From Saccharina japonica (lineage: Eukaryota > Sar > Phaeophyceae > Laminariales > Laminariaceae): a stretch of 64,000 bases of DNA. Below are positions 1 through 12,300 of this stretch, in pieces. The translations under genes and the position numbers were made by a program. The stretch is from NCBI GenBank assembly GCA_008828725.1, contig MEHQ01002736.1, positions 57,234 to 121,233 of the forward strand, given 5' to 3'. The notes under the pieces are model-generated. The model ran no database searches. It was not told where the DNA came from and saw only the letters and a program-made list of their open reading frames with translations. Positions within the stretch are counted from its first letter, which is position 1, and each line of letters opens with the position of its first letter.

Positions 1-87
1 GACTCCAGGACTCGACCATCTACGAGTCCGCGATCAATGTTTAGGATTCACCCATGCATCAACAATGCTAGATGTTCGGTCGCTCAC

Positions 88-316
88 ATTGCCCTTGTTG
101 GTAGGTGTGTCGTCGTAGTACGCCAACGATTGGCCGCCCTTGTCGAAAAGCTCTGCCTGAATCAGTCCAGGAATGGAGATGGGGGTACCGCTGTATGGGG
201 TTGACTTGACCTCGCCAACGGACATAGTGAAAGAGTCGATGTTGAAGCTGGAAGTAATCACGCACAGCCAGATCACAGCAGGGCCGGCGGTGAGGCCACC
301 GTCACCTTGTCCGGAC
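88..316 (-). CDS. Exon 11: end of module 3, start of module 4
   Basis: 229 bp, phase 2 in and phase 0 out, acceptor ACGTCCACAG, donor GTGAGC. It reads SGQGDGGLTAGPAVIWLC, SSFNIDSFTM and SIPGLIQAELFDKGGQSLAY. It is one codon longer than exons 5 and 8. The conserved IEAE has become IQAE, losing a Glu that usually helps bind calcium in CBM6. The gene continues beyond the left edge of the window. Confidence 0.86.
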
Positions 317-3300
317 CTGTGGACGTGACGTCAGTGACACCGACAACCACGACGTCAACCACACCGGCGGGGAATGAGTCTCAAATGAGCGTTGTTGAAA
401 CGTAGGCGTGGGCTAGGGGCGTCAGAGTCCGGAGAGCGTGTCTAGACAAGGTATAGTTTCTGTTTGTTTGCTTTTGTTAGTAACACGTATGTTACGTCAG
501 CTTTGCACGGGATTCTCACTGGTAAGGAAGCGAGCGTGAAACTTACCGCCTGCAATGCGGTATCAAGGGCTCAATACCCGTAGGTCAAACTATGGGTCCT
601 TTGTGTCACGTTTCGTTGCACTGCTCCCCTGTGTCTATCGCCCATTATGGAGGTACTAAGATCACTAGACACAGAAATGTTGCCCAAACCCAATGCCGCG
701 TACACCTAATAGTGTGAAGCTGTTGCTTAATTGATTTCATTTCTCTGGACTTAGCGAGGTAGATGGTATTCGTTGGCAGCACACTGGCGTGCGAAATAAT
801 CAAACTTAGCACACCTGTTTGATTGTTGCAATCACTGGGCATGTACAGCAGAAAAATGACATAGTCGAGTGAACAACAACCATCTTGCTTGGGAAAGAAA
901 ATTGCCTCTCCTACCAGCTTCCTTGAACAATATAACTGGTAAGGGAAACCATGGACTCTTCACTATGTACGACTTTATAGGTTGGAAAACAAGGCTCCGG
1001 GTGACCAATATCTACCGTAGTTCATATTTGGTTCCAACTGATAGAGTATGCAGAAATACCACCCACTCCCTAACGGATTACTCCGCTTCATTTCCAATGT
1101 TGACTCCTAAGGGGAATCAAGGAAAAATGCCGCCAAATGCGGCAGTAGGTTAGAGGCACTGGATGGTCTGTAGGAATGTTGTTGAAGAACACCCATCGGT
1201 TTAGGCTCGTCATCCTACTGGTTTAAACATTCATTTTCAGTTTCGGAATTCTGGAGTTTTCGTTTCTTGAACATAAATGCGACGACGGCCGAAACTACAA
1301 GAACGACCGTCTCATATCGTGGCGGTGGTGTGGCATCGTTTCTTGCGCGCAGGAGGTTGTCTTTAACTATTGGCTGGCCTGGTGGGACCTCCGCAATAGT
1401 TCGTAAGTCATGATACGGCAAAGTAAATGTATCATGTAGCTTCGAGGGAGTTGTTGGTATAAGCCCACGCTATTCTGTATATCCACTCAGCGGTGCAAAC
1501 GTCAACATAAGCAGCGCAATTCTTGCACCACTCGCGAACTCCTCCGCTTGAGGCGAAAACACTAAACTGCGGAGCAAATTTGAAACCAATTGCTTCGCAT
1601 CGCGTCAACTCACCTTTCGCTACTTGATGAAATGACTACCACGGAGCACATTCATGTTTCGACGTCTTTGGTCGCGGCAGAACCGCGCGAGACTTGCACG
1701 CTATGGCTACTCGAACGGGTGCACGCCAGGCTGTGCGCACGGTGTGCCCATAGCTGGAACGCAAACACTGGGTGTAGGAAGCAAGATTTGTCTTAGGCAA
1801 TCACGAACGTTGTCCGGTCAACGTCAGAGAAACATCACCCATTGCCCGCCGGCAGGGTCTGAAACTCACACTAGCACGGTCTTCAGCCTTCTGAACCCTC
1901 CGGTGAACGGCACGTTCACGAGCCCGCTAAGATTCGTCGTGAAGTCGTCGCACCCGGTGCCGCCGGTGACAATTTGGAACGAGGCAGTATTCTTGTTTGA
2001 AGAAATCACAAAGCTGAAAAAGAAAGCGTCGACTGCGAACGGGCGGGCCACGGGACAAGGTAACACAAATATCAGGTACATCATACCAGTAGTATTTGCA
2101 GCTTTCCCCCTCGGCAGTGCCACGTACCTGGTACAAAGCGTTTGTCGAAGGTATCAGATAACCAACACCAGCACGAAACTAAATCAAATTGTTGATATGG
2201 AGCACTAGGTAGCGGGGGTGCACCACGGGACCCACCGGGCGGGGCCGTGAACAATGCGTTATAGAGTGCTTCAGTCACAACCGCGTCCCTCGCCCCATAA
2301 CGTGCGCGTGATTGTCGTCAATATATCCTTCTAGTCACGCAGCCAATACCCAAGCAATCGCTGCAAGACATATGCGTTTGTCTCTTGAGCCACGTACCGT
2401 TTTCCGTAACGTCCACGGTGTATCGCAGAAATTCTTTTTTAATGATGTCCTCGACCTTGTAGCCACCACCGTCCAAGGCCTCAATGTCCACGGCTTCATC
2501 CGTTCGATACGCCTGCAGAGGTGGTAGACCCATGATTCACCGAATGTACGTATATATATGTCGTCGGAATCGGGGGACCTAAGTTTTTACACGTAGTGTC
2601 ACATCGTTACTCCAGGCAACCTCCCTCATGCAAAGCCCTCAGCTCCTCGCTCCAATACTCGAACATGGCCACATCATGGTTTGACGCTGTGACAAGGAGC
2701 TGCGACAGACCAGGACATAGCCCAGTACGTTTACTCTTCGGAATGAAAAATTATCGAGGGACGATTACCGCGCCAGTAGCTCGGCTGCTGGGTTGGGGGT
2801 CAACATGCTATTTATTCCACTTGAGGTAGCAGCGGGCTGCATTGAACTACTCGAATGGCTGATCGTTCACACACTACAGCGGGCGCTTAATAATAAGATT
2901 GCGTGTAACGTTTGGGTTAGCATTTGAGCCCTAAACGAGTTGAGTAAAATGTGCTACAAAACTGACGCCGTTATTCACAGACAAACTGCGTTTCGTCACC
3001 GCTCCGAGTACCAAAAAATCCTCCTCCGTATTGTTGCTGCCGCTAGACAACCTTTATCGCCCAATCATACGCAGTAAGATATCGAAATAAAACCAACCAC
3101 GTCAACTGCAGTAAATAAAACGACGACGCGTGCCACCGTATGTATCAAGATAACACCGTTTGTCCACCTAAAACGTTCTGACTAACGGGGCTCCTTAACT
3201 GAGGAATTGTCACCCGGTGTCATATGTATAGATATACTAAGTATTTATATCTGTCCCAATTGTTTTGCACACTTATTTTCGATGTAATCTAGAACATGCG

Positions 3301-6300
3301 CCTATTCAGTTTTGCTCAGCGTGCATATCGTGTCACAAAACCGCTTTGGGTTAGGCATGAGCACCTCTAGGGAGACCCCCGAAACAAATGACGGCAAGTA
3401 CTCCGAACACCTCAGACGTGACAGCAGTCTCAAACTTGATAACCTCGTACTTGCCACGGAGTAGTACTAAAGGCAGATAACATCCCCGCACATGTTATGC
3501 CTGCGAACGCTCGCAATACCACGGGTACCCCTACGCTTGGAGCGCAACTCTGCACCTTCAAGCCGTGGATAAATGCAACATAGAACACTCACTGTATTCA
3601 GCAAGTTCAGTTTGTCTTGTAAGACCCTATCGCCGATTCAAGATCCGATGACCGATCCAATATTTAAGATAAGAACAATGGAAACTAATATTAGGAATCA
3701 GTAATCGATATGAAGAAATATCTGCAGTTTGTTGTCGTACAAATTATTCGGCATTATGGTTCAGATTATTCGGCTGAGTACGTAAGTATCTCACATTCAC
3801 AGTAGCAACTGGCATGGTTTGGTTGATTGCGCTTGTGGGAATACCAAGTGGATATCGCACAGAACGGTGCTGGTAGACTGGTAGAAATTGCGATCAGACA
3901 GGGGTGTTGCTTGCAGCTGGACAGCAGTCGCTCACTGGGCCAGGTATGTCGTGAGTTCTAGAGTTCATCGCTAGGCGGCGAATGGGGGAATTGGTGAGAG
4001 CAAACCTCATTGTCAGCGGTGGTTGAAGCGTTTCATACGATGTGCAGGCAGCGAGCGCGAAAGCGCCGACACCATGCATCTGATCGACCGGTATGGTTTT
4101 ACGTCCAGATACGGGTTGTTATGTATCTCCTCAATCACCGGCACTGGCTAGCCTAGAGCGTATGCGTTTGGAAATGGTTCGAGCAAGTTGTGCTGCTTGT
4201 GCACAAACAAAAAGAACGGGAATCGACACATATTCCACATCATGATCATTTTTTAAGGAAGTATCAGATTGGTTTTTCTGCTGAAACAGCAGTACGTAAA
4301 CGCCCAATTTAAACAGCTGTGTGCAGTGTCACTGGATAATCGTGTTGGTACCCCTCACGCAGTGGCGATGCGGCGCAGATTACTTATACAAGGTACCAGC
4401 TATGCTCACATTGACCCCTGGCTAAAACGCATTATAAAAAATGGCATACGTCACGATAATACGAGTAATGCTCAGTTAATCAGTGAGATCTCGGCCCGTA
4501 CAGAAGCGGAGCAGGTACATGCATATATATATATGTAATGTCGAACTCGCGGCAAGACAATATAATACAGCACAACTATTGCGATACATATAATGTGTCA
4601 CAATGCACGAATGATTACCCTCGCCAACTGCTGGGTGAGATATACTCTTTACAGACAAAACGTACGTGAACGATAATGTAATTCGGCTTAATGAACGAGT
4701 GATTCCCTAAGCAGACTGCCCGGTGAGAGACACTCTTCACAGATAAAAAAAATACGTGCACGACAAATATAACGTGGAAAGATGAACGAGTCATTCCCCA
4801 CGCGGACTGCTGGGTGCGAGATAATCTCCACCGCCAAAAGCCCGATAACTATGAGGTGGCATAATAAACACGTGATTCCCCAGGCGAGCTGCTGGGTCAG
4901 AGATCATCTTCACAGCCAATCGCACGTGCACGATAAATATAGTGTGGCACAATGTACGAGAGATTCCCCGTGAGGGCTGCTGGGTGAGAGATAATTTCCA
5001 CGGTCAGTTGTACTTGCACGATACGTTTAATGTGGCATAATGGACGAGTGGTTCTCGCACGAACTGCAGAGTGAGACATAGCCTTCACAGTTTAACGTAC
5101 GTGCACAGTAAAAATATTGTGGCATAATGGACAAGTGACTCCCTAGGCGGACTGCTGGGTGAGAGGTAATCTTCAAGGCGAAACGTGCGTGCACGATAAA
5201 TATCATACAGCAGAATTCACGAGTGATTCCCACGCGGACTGCCGGGTGAGAGATACTCTTCGCAGCCAAACGCACGTGCACGCCAATTAGAATGTGGCAT
5301 GCTACGATGCCGCTGGGAAAAGCGAAACTGTACACACTTGCTGTTACCTCTAGCGTATTCACGATGGGGCGCAGATTGTTCTGAATTATCACATATGTTT
5401 TCGAGGCGTTGGGGGTAGAACAGCTGGCTGACATTGTTGTTACCCTTCGCGGTCGCGATTGAGCGCAGGAACAATTTATATTTGCAGTTGAGCTGTTCGA
5501 GACGCCTTGGCTGTGGATAGAACATGAATACTTACACTTATTTACAATTATGGCATAAAGAATGAATGCCTCGTTATTGGCAGTGATATATCCTAGCAGT
5601 CAAAAACATCGGGGAGGGCTCGGGCGCAAATATGTGCAGATAGTCGACCGTGGTGGGAGATATCAAACCACTGCTGGGTGAACCCTGGGCAACAATATTT
5701 CACACCCTGTCCAACTACAACTAACAACTACAACTAATAGTTGTGCGCGGCCGCAACTACTCAGTACTTGTCCCTAAACAACTTGTTGCACAAGTTTTTC
5801 AAACAGTAGTTGTCTACAGACAACTAGTTGCACAAGTTTTCCAAACAGAAGTTGTCTACAGAAAACGAGCTGCACAACATTTTCAAACAGTAGTTGTCTG
5901 CACACAATTAGTTGCACAACTTGTTCAAACAGTACTTGTCTGCAGACAATTAGTTGCACAACTTTTTCAAAGAGTTGTTGGCTACAGGCAACTAGTTGCA
6001 CAACTGTTTCAAAGAAAAGTTGTCTGCAGACAACTAGTTGCACAATTTGTTTAAATAGTAGTTGTCTACAGAAAACTTGTTGCACAACTTTTTCTAAGAG
6101 TAGTTGTCTGCAGAGAACTACTTGCACAACTTTTCCAAACAGTAGATGTCTAGGGACAACTAGTTGCACGACTGTTCCAAACAGTAGTTGTCTACAGACA
6201 ATTACAGTAGTTGCACATCTGGTTTTTGACAGTAGTAGTTGTAGTTGTACAGGGTGTGCTGTTTTTGGACGGTAACCTGGGCCTCATTCCTGAGGAGATC

Positions 6301-9300
6301 CCGAAGCTGGGCCATGACGTGGTGCACACAAAGATCCCTGAGGAGGTGTCGAACCCCATGGCGGGGCTGGCACAGCTCGACGGCGCGATTGGTCCGTTGG
6401 ACCTCACCGACGAAGTGGAGCCGGAGGTTGCAACAGCAGACTTGTAGAGTAATCCGGAGCAATCCCACGGTAGGGGTACCACTGTTTGGCTAAAACTTTT
6501 CTGACCGGCTGAGCTCCTCACGTTAGCAACCACCGGATGTTATTACTATTTTACTGGTGTTTTTTTTTTCGAACCACCGCATTGGAAGGTTTGGTCGGGT
6601 TGCGCGAACGAATGTTTCCGAAGTCATGTTTCGGGTGAGATGTTGAGCTCCTCATGTGAGGAGCTCAGAAAATTCCGCTACTCCCCTACCGTGGGATGAC
6701 TCTCCGCCGGAGGGGTGGTGCGTGATAGCGGCCTGGCCGAGTTGCGACTATGTCTTGCTATCGATAGTCGAGAGGCCTTCAAAAGCTCGCCTCTGTTATG
6801 ATATTTGCCGACACGAATTAACGCAATCTCTCATCACATGTATGATGCGGCAGAATGATAATGGGGGGGGGGATGATATACGGCTTTCGGTGGGTGTTGG
6901 GTAATGCATATGTTTTCACTCGTTCTGGGCGGCACACTCACGAAAACGATAGAAGAACAGATGCAATCACGTGGAAGATGTAAAGGCCAATCGCAATGGT
7001 TTTCGTTCGGTGCGGCGATTTGGAGTAGCACATGTCGAACAATGTACACGTTCAGGTTGTCCGCAAACAACTAATCAGACATCTAATAATGGTGTACGGC
7101 CGTAACTACTCAGGAGTTGCCCCTAAACAACTAGTTGCATAGGGTTTTCACCCAGTAGCTGTCTGCGGATAACTAGTTGCACACGTTTTTCAAACAGTAG
7201 TTGCCTACAGACAACTAGTAGATTGTTCACCCAGTAGTTGTCTGCAGACAACTAGTTGCACAGGTTTTCCAAAAAGTAGTTGTCTACAGACAACTAGTTG
7301 CACAACGTTTTCAAACAGTAGTTGTCTACAGACAACTAGTTGCACAACCTTTTCAAAAAGTAGTTGTCTGGCAGACAACTACAATTAGTTGTAGTTGTAC
7401 AGGGTGTGCAATATTTGCAATGTTGCTCACACGCTGCGGCAGGGCGACGATACTTAAAGCGGTACGATGCCGCCGGAAACAACGTGCACCTGATTATTCT
7501 CGCTGTTACCCCTGGCGGTAGAGATGAGGCGCAGAATATGTGCAGATTTATACCAGGAATATACTAAAACCGTCCAGCAGGGCGTGGATGTCACATGAGC
7601 ATATATGAGCATGGTTATGGCGTAGTGAATGAGTTCGTATCACCACGAGTTGAGAGGGATCTTTACAGCCAAACGTCTGGAGTGTATCGGACGTGCATAC
7701 TAGTAGAGAGACAACGGCAGTGACATGAATCGTACCACTGCTGGATGAATCGTGACCAAACACGTTGTCTAAGTTCGCTCACACGTCGCGGCATGGCGGT
7801 GATACTCACAGCCGTACGGTGACACTGGCAGACATGCATCTGAGTCATATCCTTGTTATCCCTCGCGGCAGCGATGGAGCGCAGAATATTTGTAGACGTT
7901 ACCGAAACCGTCCTGCGGCAGTTGATGCAACATGAACTTTCACGATTATCATACCTTATTATGGCGTAGTGAATGAATGTCTCCTCACGGGCTGAGAGGG
8001 AATAACCATAGCCTAACGTTCGAGATGCCTCGAGCGCGAATACTTGTAGACAGTCGACCTCAGTGATAGAAATCGAAACGCTGGTAAGTGAGCTGTGTCC
8101 AGCAACATTTTACACATTTCGCTCACATGATCAAGCAGGACGACGCTGCTTACCACGGTACCACCCCTGTAGCAATTATGCTTTCCGGCATTCTCGCTAT
8201 TACCCCTTGCAGTCGCGAACGGGCGCAGAATATTTGTCAGACGTTCTAAACGTTTACAACGGACCTTGGGGCGTGCACACAACGTCACCATTTACGAGTA
8301 TATGTTATTAAGGCTTAATGTATGAGTATATCACCACGAGTTGAGATAAAATCTTCACAGCCGAACAATCGGGGTGTTACGAGCGCGGGTACTTGTAGGT
8401 TTTGGAAGCAATTACATACGTAATTGAAAAGGCGTATGGTAACCCCAAATAGTCCGCTCTCCGCTCGCTGGGGTTAGGAAGTGCATCGACGTTCGCGGCT
8501 GGGGATGACGAGTCGGAACGAGTCATACCGCCAGAAGGAAGGCGGAAGTCCGATGCATAGAATATGTACACCCGGAATAATGCGGACGATGCGGGACATG
8601 TATCTCGTGAACTACAGTAGCAGCTGGCAAGCGTTTGAAAAGTAAGCCAGGTCAAGATACTGTACGGTATAGACTATATAAATCTTGGAGTAACCTCGGT
8701 TGTGGAGGAGTTCAATGGTGTTGCACCATTGGGTGTCTCAATTGTCCGAAAATTCGTACAGTAGAATCCAGACAGTGACGGTGGGAGATGCGTTTATGAG
8801 CAAAGCACGTGAGTATGTCACCGAGTAGGATACTGTGGTAGACATGTCAGTCGGCTGCTCTGCCTCCCAGGCCACAGACAATCATAGTACACAATGCACT
8901 TCGAAATATACATACCACAAAAAAGCACATTATAGGAAATCGGGAACCAAGTAGTGAAAAATCCAAAGGCAAGTTCGGTAGGGTATATCGGTACCGGGGG
9001 TATATTGGTTGCGCGCACCGAACTTACCGAAGTGTCCGGTACCGGTATTGAAAAAGTACCGATCTTACCGAAGTGTCCGGTACCAGTATTGACAAAATAC
9101 CGAACTTACCGAAGTGTCGGGTACCGGTATGAAAAAAGTATCGAACTTACCGAAGTGTTCGGTAGGGTGTTAAGAACACTACCGAGGAAATACCGGTACC
9201 CCCGGTATTGTGGACGAGGGTATACCGGTACCCGGGGTATATTTAGGTGAGCGTACCGAACTTACCGAAGTGTCAGGTACAGGTATTGGAAAAATACCGA

Positions 9301-12300
9301 TCTTCCAGAGTGTCAGGTACCTGTATTTACCGAGGAAATACCCCAGGTATACTTCGGTACGTACCCTTACCGAACATATCCTGAATAAACGTGTACTTGT
9401 AGCGACATGGCAAACAGATGGCGGCGCCAATGACGGAGAAAATGGCAATGCCGCCGTCGCCATCCCAACTACGTAGCAATCGGAAGCACGGCTAGCAGCA
9501 GCCCCAGCCCCAGCAACAACAACAAGAGAACACAGCAGCAGAGGGGCAGAAGCAGCAGCTCCAACTTGGGCAATGCGCTGCTGCTGTGGGCTCAACTGTA
9601 TATTTTCTACAGTCCACACGTGCCACTGCCATCGAGTACTACGCTTGAAGCCCGGTCTATATCCCAATCTCCCAACGTCGAAGCTCGGTATACAGTTTAG
9701 ATAATCGGCGACCTCGCGTAGTGCTGCTGCAGATGCTGCTGGTACATAACTGTTTTAATAAAATTAGAGCACAGATGGATTCGAGGTGTCGCGTTGAACT
9801 CCGTATATATGATGCATGATACGAGTACTTTCTCAGGTGAGGAGTCGGAGCTTCTCCCACTACACGAAGCCTTGCGTAGACCGTGCGATAGCACCGGCTC
9901 GGTGGCACCCTGAACCCCACCGGCGCGACTTGGGGATAATACCATCTATCCGTTGGCTTCGTACTCTCCGCGATTGTTGTGGTGTTGTGTCTGCAACCGT
10001 TCATGGTTGGTGTCAGATGAGTGCGTTGTGTCACTCCAGAGCCAAGGAGCAGATGCATCAATGAATGTAGACAAGACTGCTGCAGCTGCCACAAATAAAT
10101 ATAAGGTACCTCTGGGTACCTTGTATAATGTCATAATGTGTATCCGTATTGCATACATACCCCATTCCCCGGTATCGAGGCCGCGCCGATCACCGCTAGT
10201 ATTGTGGTCACGGGTATATCGGTACCCAGGGTATATTCGGGTAGGCGTACATAGCTTTCCGTACTATCAAGTACCGCTATTGGAAAAGTACCGAACTTAC
10301 CGAAGTGTCGGGTATCCGTATTGGAAAAGTACCGAACCTACCGAAGTGTCGGGTACCGGTATTGAAAAAGTACCGAACTTACCGAAGTGTTCATTTGGGT
10401 ATCGACCCCGGTACCGAACAAATACCTGAACCCCCCGAATTACGGTCGAGGGCATACCCGTACGTGGGGTATATTTGGGCGGGCGTACCGAACTTACCGA
10501 AGTGTCGGGTACCGGTATAGGAAAAATACCGAATTTACCGAAGTGTCGGGTACAGGTATTGGAAAAATACCGAACTTACCGAGATATTGGGCACCGGCAT
10601 CGAGGCCATACCGAACTTACCGAAGTGTCGGGTACCGGTATTTACCGAGAAACAACCCCGGTACAGTTCGGTACGTACCCTACCGAACATACCTTTGGAA
10701 AATTCTGCTTTTTGTTATAGTAGAAATAATTCGGCGTTATAGTTCATATTATTCGACGGAGTACGTACACAGCTCACTTTCACAGCAGCAACTGGCATTG
10801 TTTGGTTGATCGCGCTCGAGAGAATACCAAGTAGATACCGCACGGAACGGAGCTGGTAGACTGGTAGAGCATGCGGACAGACAGGGCTGTTGCTTGTAAC
10901 TAGACATCGGTTGCTCGCTGGGCCAAGTATCTCGTGATTTCTCCCGCCCAACCACCATTTTTCTTGCGATGGTGAGAGGGTGAAGACATTTAGAGGATGC
11001 AGGTACCACTCTCGATTGTTATCGTATAACCGAGTATACCTTAATGTATTGCTTTCAGTGACATACGGGGGTTTTAACATTGTATATTGTTTCCGTGAAG
11101 TATATTGGTGTTGGACCATTGAGTGTCCCAGTTGCCCGAGAACTCGGACAGGAGAACCCAGACAATGAAGAAAGGAAGAATAGTTTTTGGGCTAAGACAT
11201 GTGAGTATGACACAGAGGTAGATAAGGCGGTAGATATGTCAGCCAGTTGCTTTCCCTCCCATTCCACACAAATATACTTCACGGAAACAATATACAATTC
11301 GAAAGATGTACACAACAAAGGACACATGTGTACGTCGCACGGCTGCTCTACCGCGCTTCAAAGCATAAAACATCCCCATCAGTCCAGCTAATAATATCGT
11401 TCACGATGCGTTGGTACGGTAGAGTTGCCCCGTCGTCGTTTCAGAGGCCCGTCACCTGAGGGAAGTTTCTCGCCCGAAACCTGATTTTGAGATGAACTAC
11501 ACCTTTCACCCCAATAAACAACCCCAAGACCTAACACGTGTATAGCGAAGATATTTCAAAACGATTTTTTTTCGCATCCCGACAACACTGGGATAAGGAG
11601 ATCAGCTAATCATAATTCAACCTGGCCAGAAAAATACCTGTTCCAACTTGATGATGTTGCTATTCCAACGATATGGAATACACGAGTTGCAGTATGTCCG
11701 TAGTATATTGGTCAAACAAAGGCCACCCCTATCTCACAACACGCGTCTCACCTTGCCCTTGTTGGCGGGGGTCGTGTCGTAGTACGCCACCCCTTGACCG
11801 CCGAGGTCGAAACCCTCTGCCTCGATCAGACCTGGAATGGCTGAAGGGGTGCTACCGTAGGCTGCCGAGGCTGTCACGCCCTCCATGGTGAAGGAGTCGA
11901 TATTGAACGACTCGGAGACTACGCACAGCCAAATTTGTGTTTCTCCGGCCGCAAGCCCTCCGTTACCTTGGCCGGAGCTGTGACAATAGCCAGGATGCCG
12001 ACCAGGACAGCGTCCAAAATAAAATCATTCCCCGCGTAAGATTGTTGGACGGGAGGTGGCTATTCGACTTTGAGGACTCCGGCAGCATATGGTCCGTTTC
12101 ATAGATCGAAAATCGACAAATGCTGCGATAGAAGCGCCTCGTGCTATTTTCTGGGCTCTTCACTTGAGGAGCTCCGTACGTCAACGAAAACAAGCTTTTG
12201 GAAGAAATTTGAAGTGCTACGTTTAACAATATTGCAACACAAGACTGGAAGTTCGACGATTTTGGATTAAGGAGCTCGATCGTTCCAAAAACGTTTCAGC

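Larger units (their letters stand above)
5701..7408. mobile_element. hAT-like non-autonomous DNA transposon
   Basis: 1,708 bp bounded by inverted termini CACACCCTGTCCAACTACAA (left) and the complement of CACACCCTGTACAACTACAA (right). It is flanked by the identical 8-bp direct repeat CAATATTT at 5693-5700 and 7409-7416. An 8-bp target duplication with CA...TG ends is characteristic of hAT elements. The host sequence is one unit of a ~345-bp satellite, and an uninterrupted sister unit near 8098-8127 shows the empty site. No transposase is recognisable. Inside lie two arrays of a 42-bp repeat, a GC-rich frame (6259-6447) and a nested MITE (6464-6699). A third, internal terminus-like sequence ends at 6258. 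Confidence 0.82.
2513..11751 (-). other. Intron 8 of the CBM6 gene, repeat-loaded
   Basis: About 9.24 kb, against 0.27-2.1 kb for the other introns. Positions 2513-3715 and 4080-4540 hold nothing I recognise. The remainder carries the satellites, hAT-like element, TACCGGTA element and dispersed repeats listed separately. Confidence 0.75.

Noticed and set aside
2312..2527. Plus-strand frame overlapping exon 9
   Set aside because: It is the antisense shadow of the CBM6 exon, which has exact splice sites and domain match on the minus strand.
4545..5310. CRISPR-like array
   Set aside because: The ~88-bp units are diverged over their full length with no constant-repeat/variable-spacer pattern, and the context is eukaryotic.
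5774..6169. 131-codon minus-strand frame as a repeat protein gene
   Set aside because: It is open only because the minisatellite unit is 42 bp; the opposite strand is equally open and there is no start or regulatory context.
6834..7070. Link between the frame here and the integrase piece at 58.6 kb (shared PNENH)
   Set aside because: Only about 20 bp are similar and nothing extends on either side.
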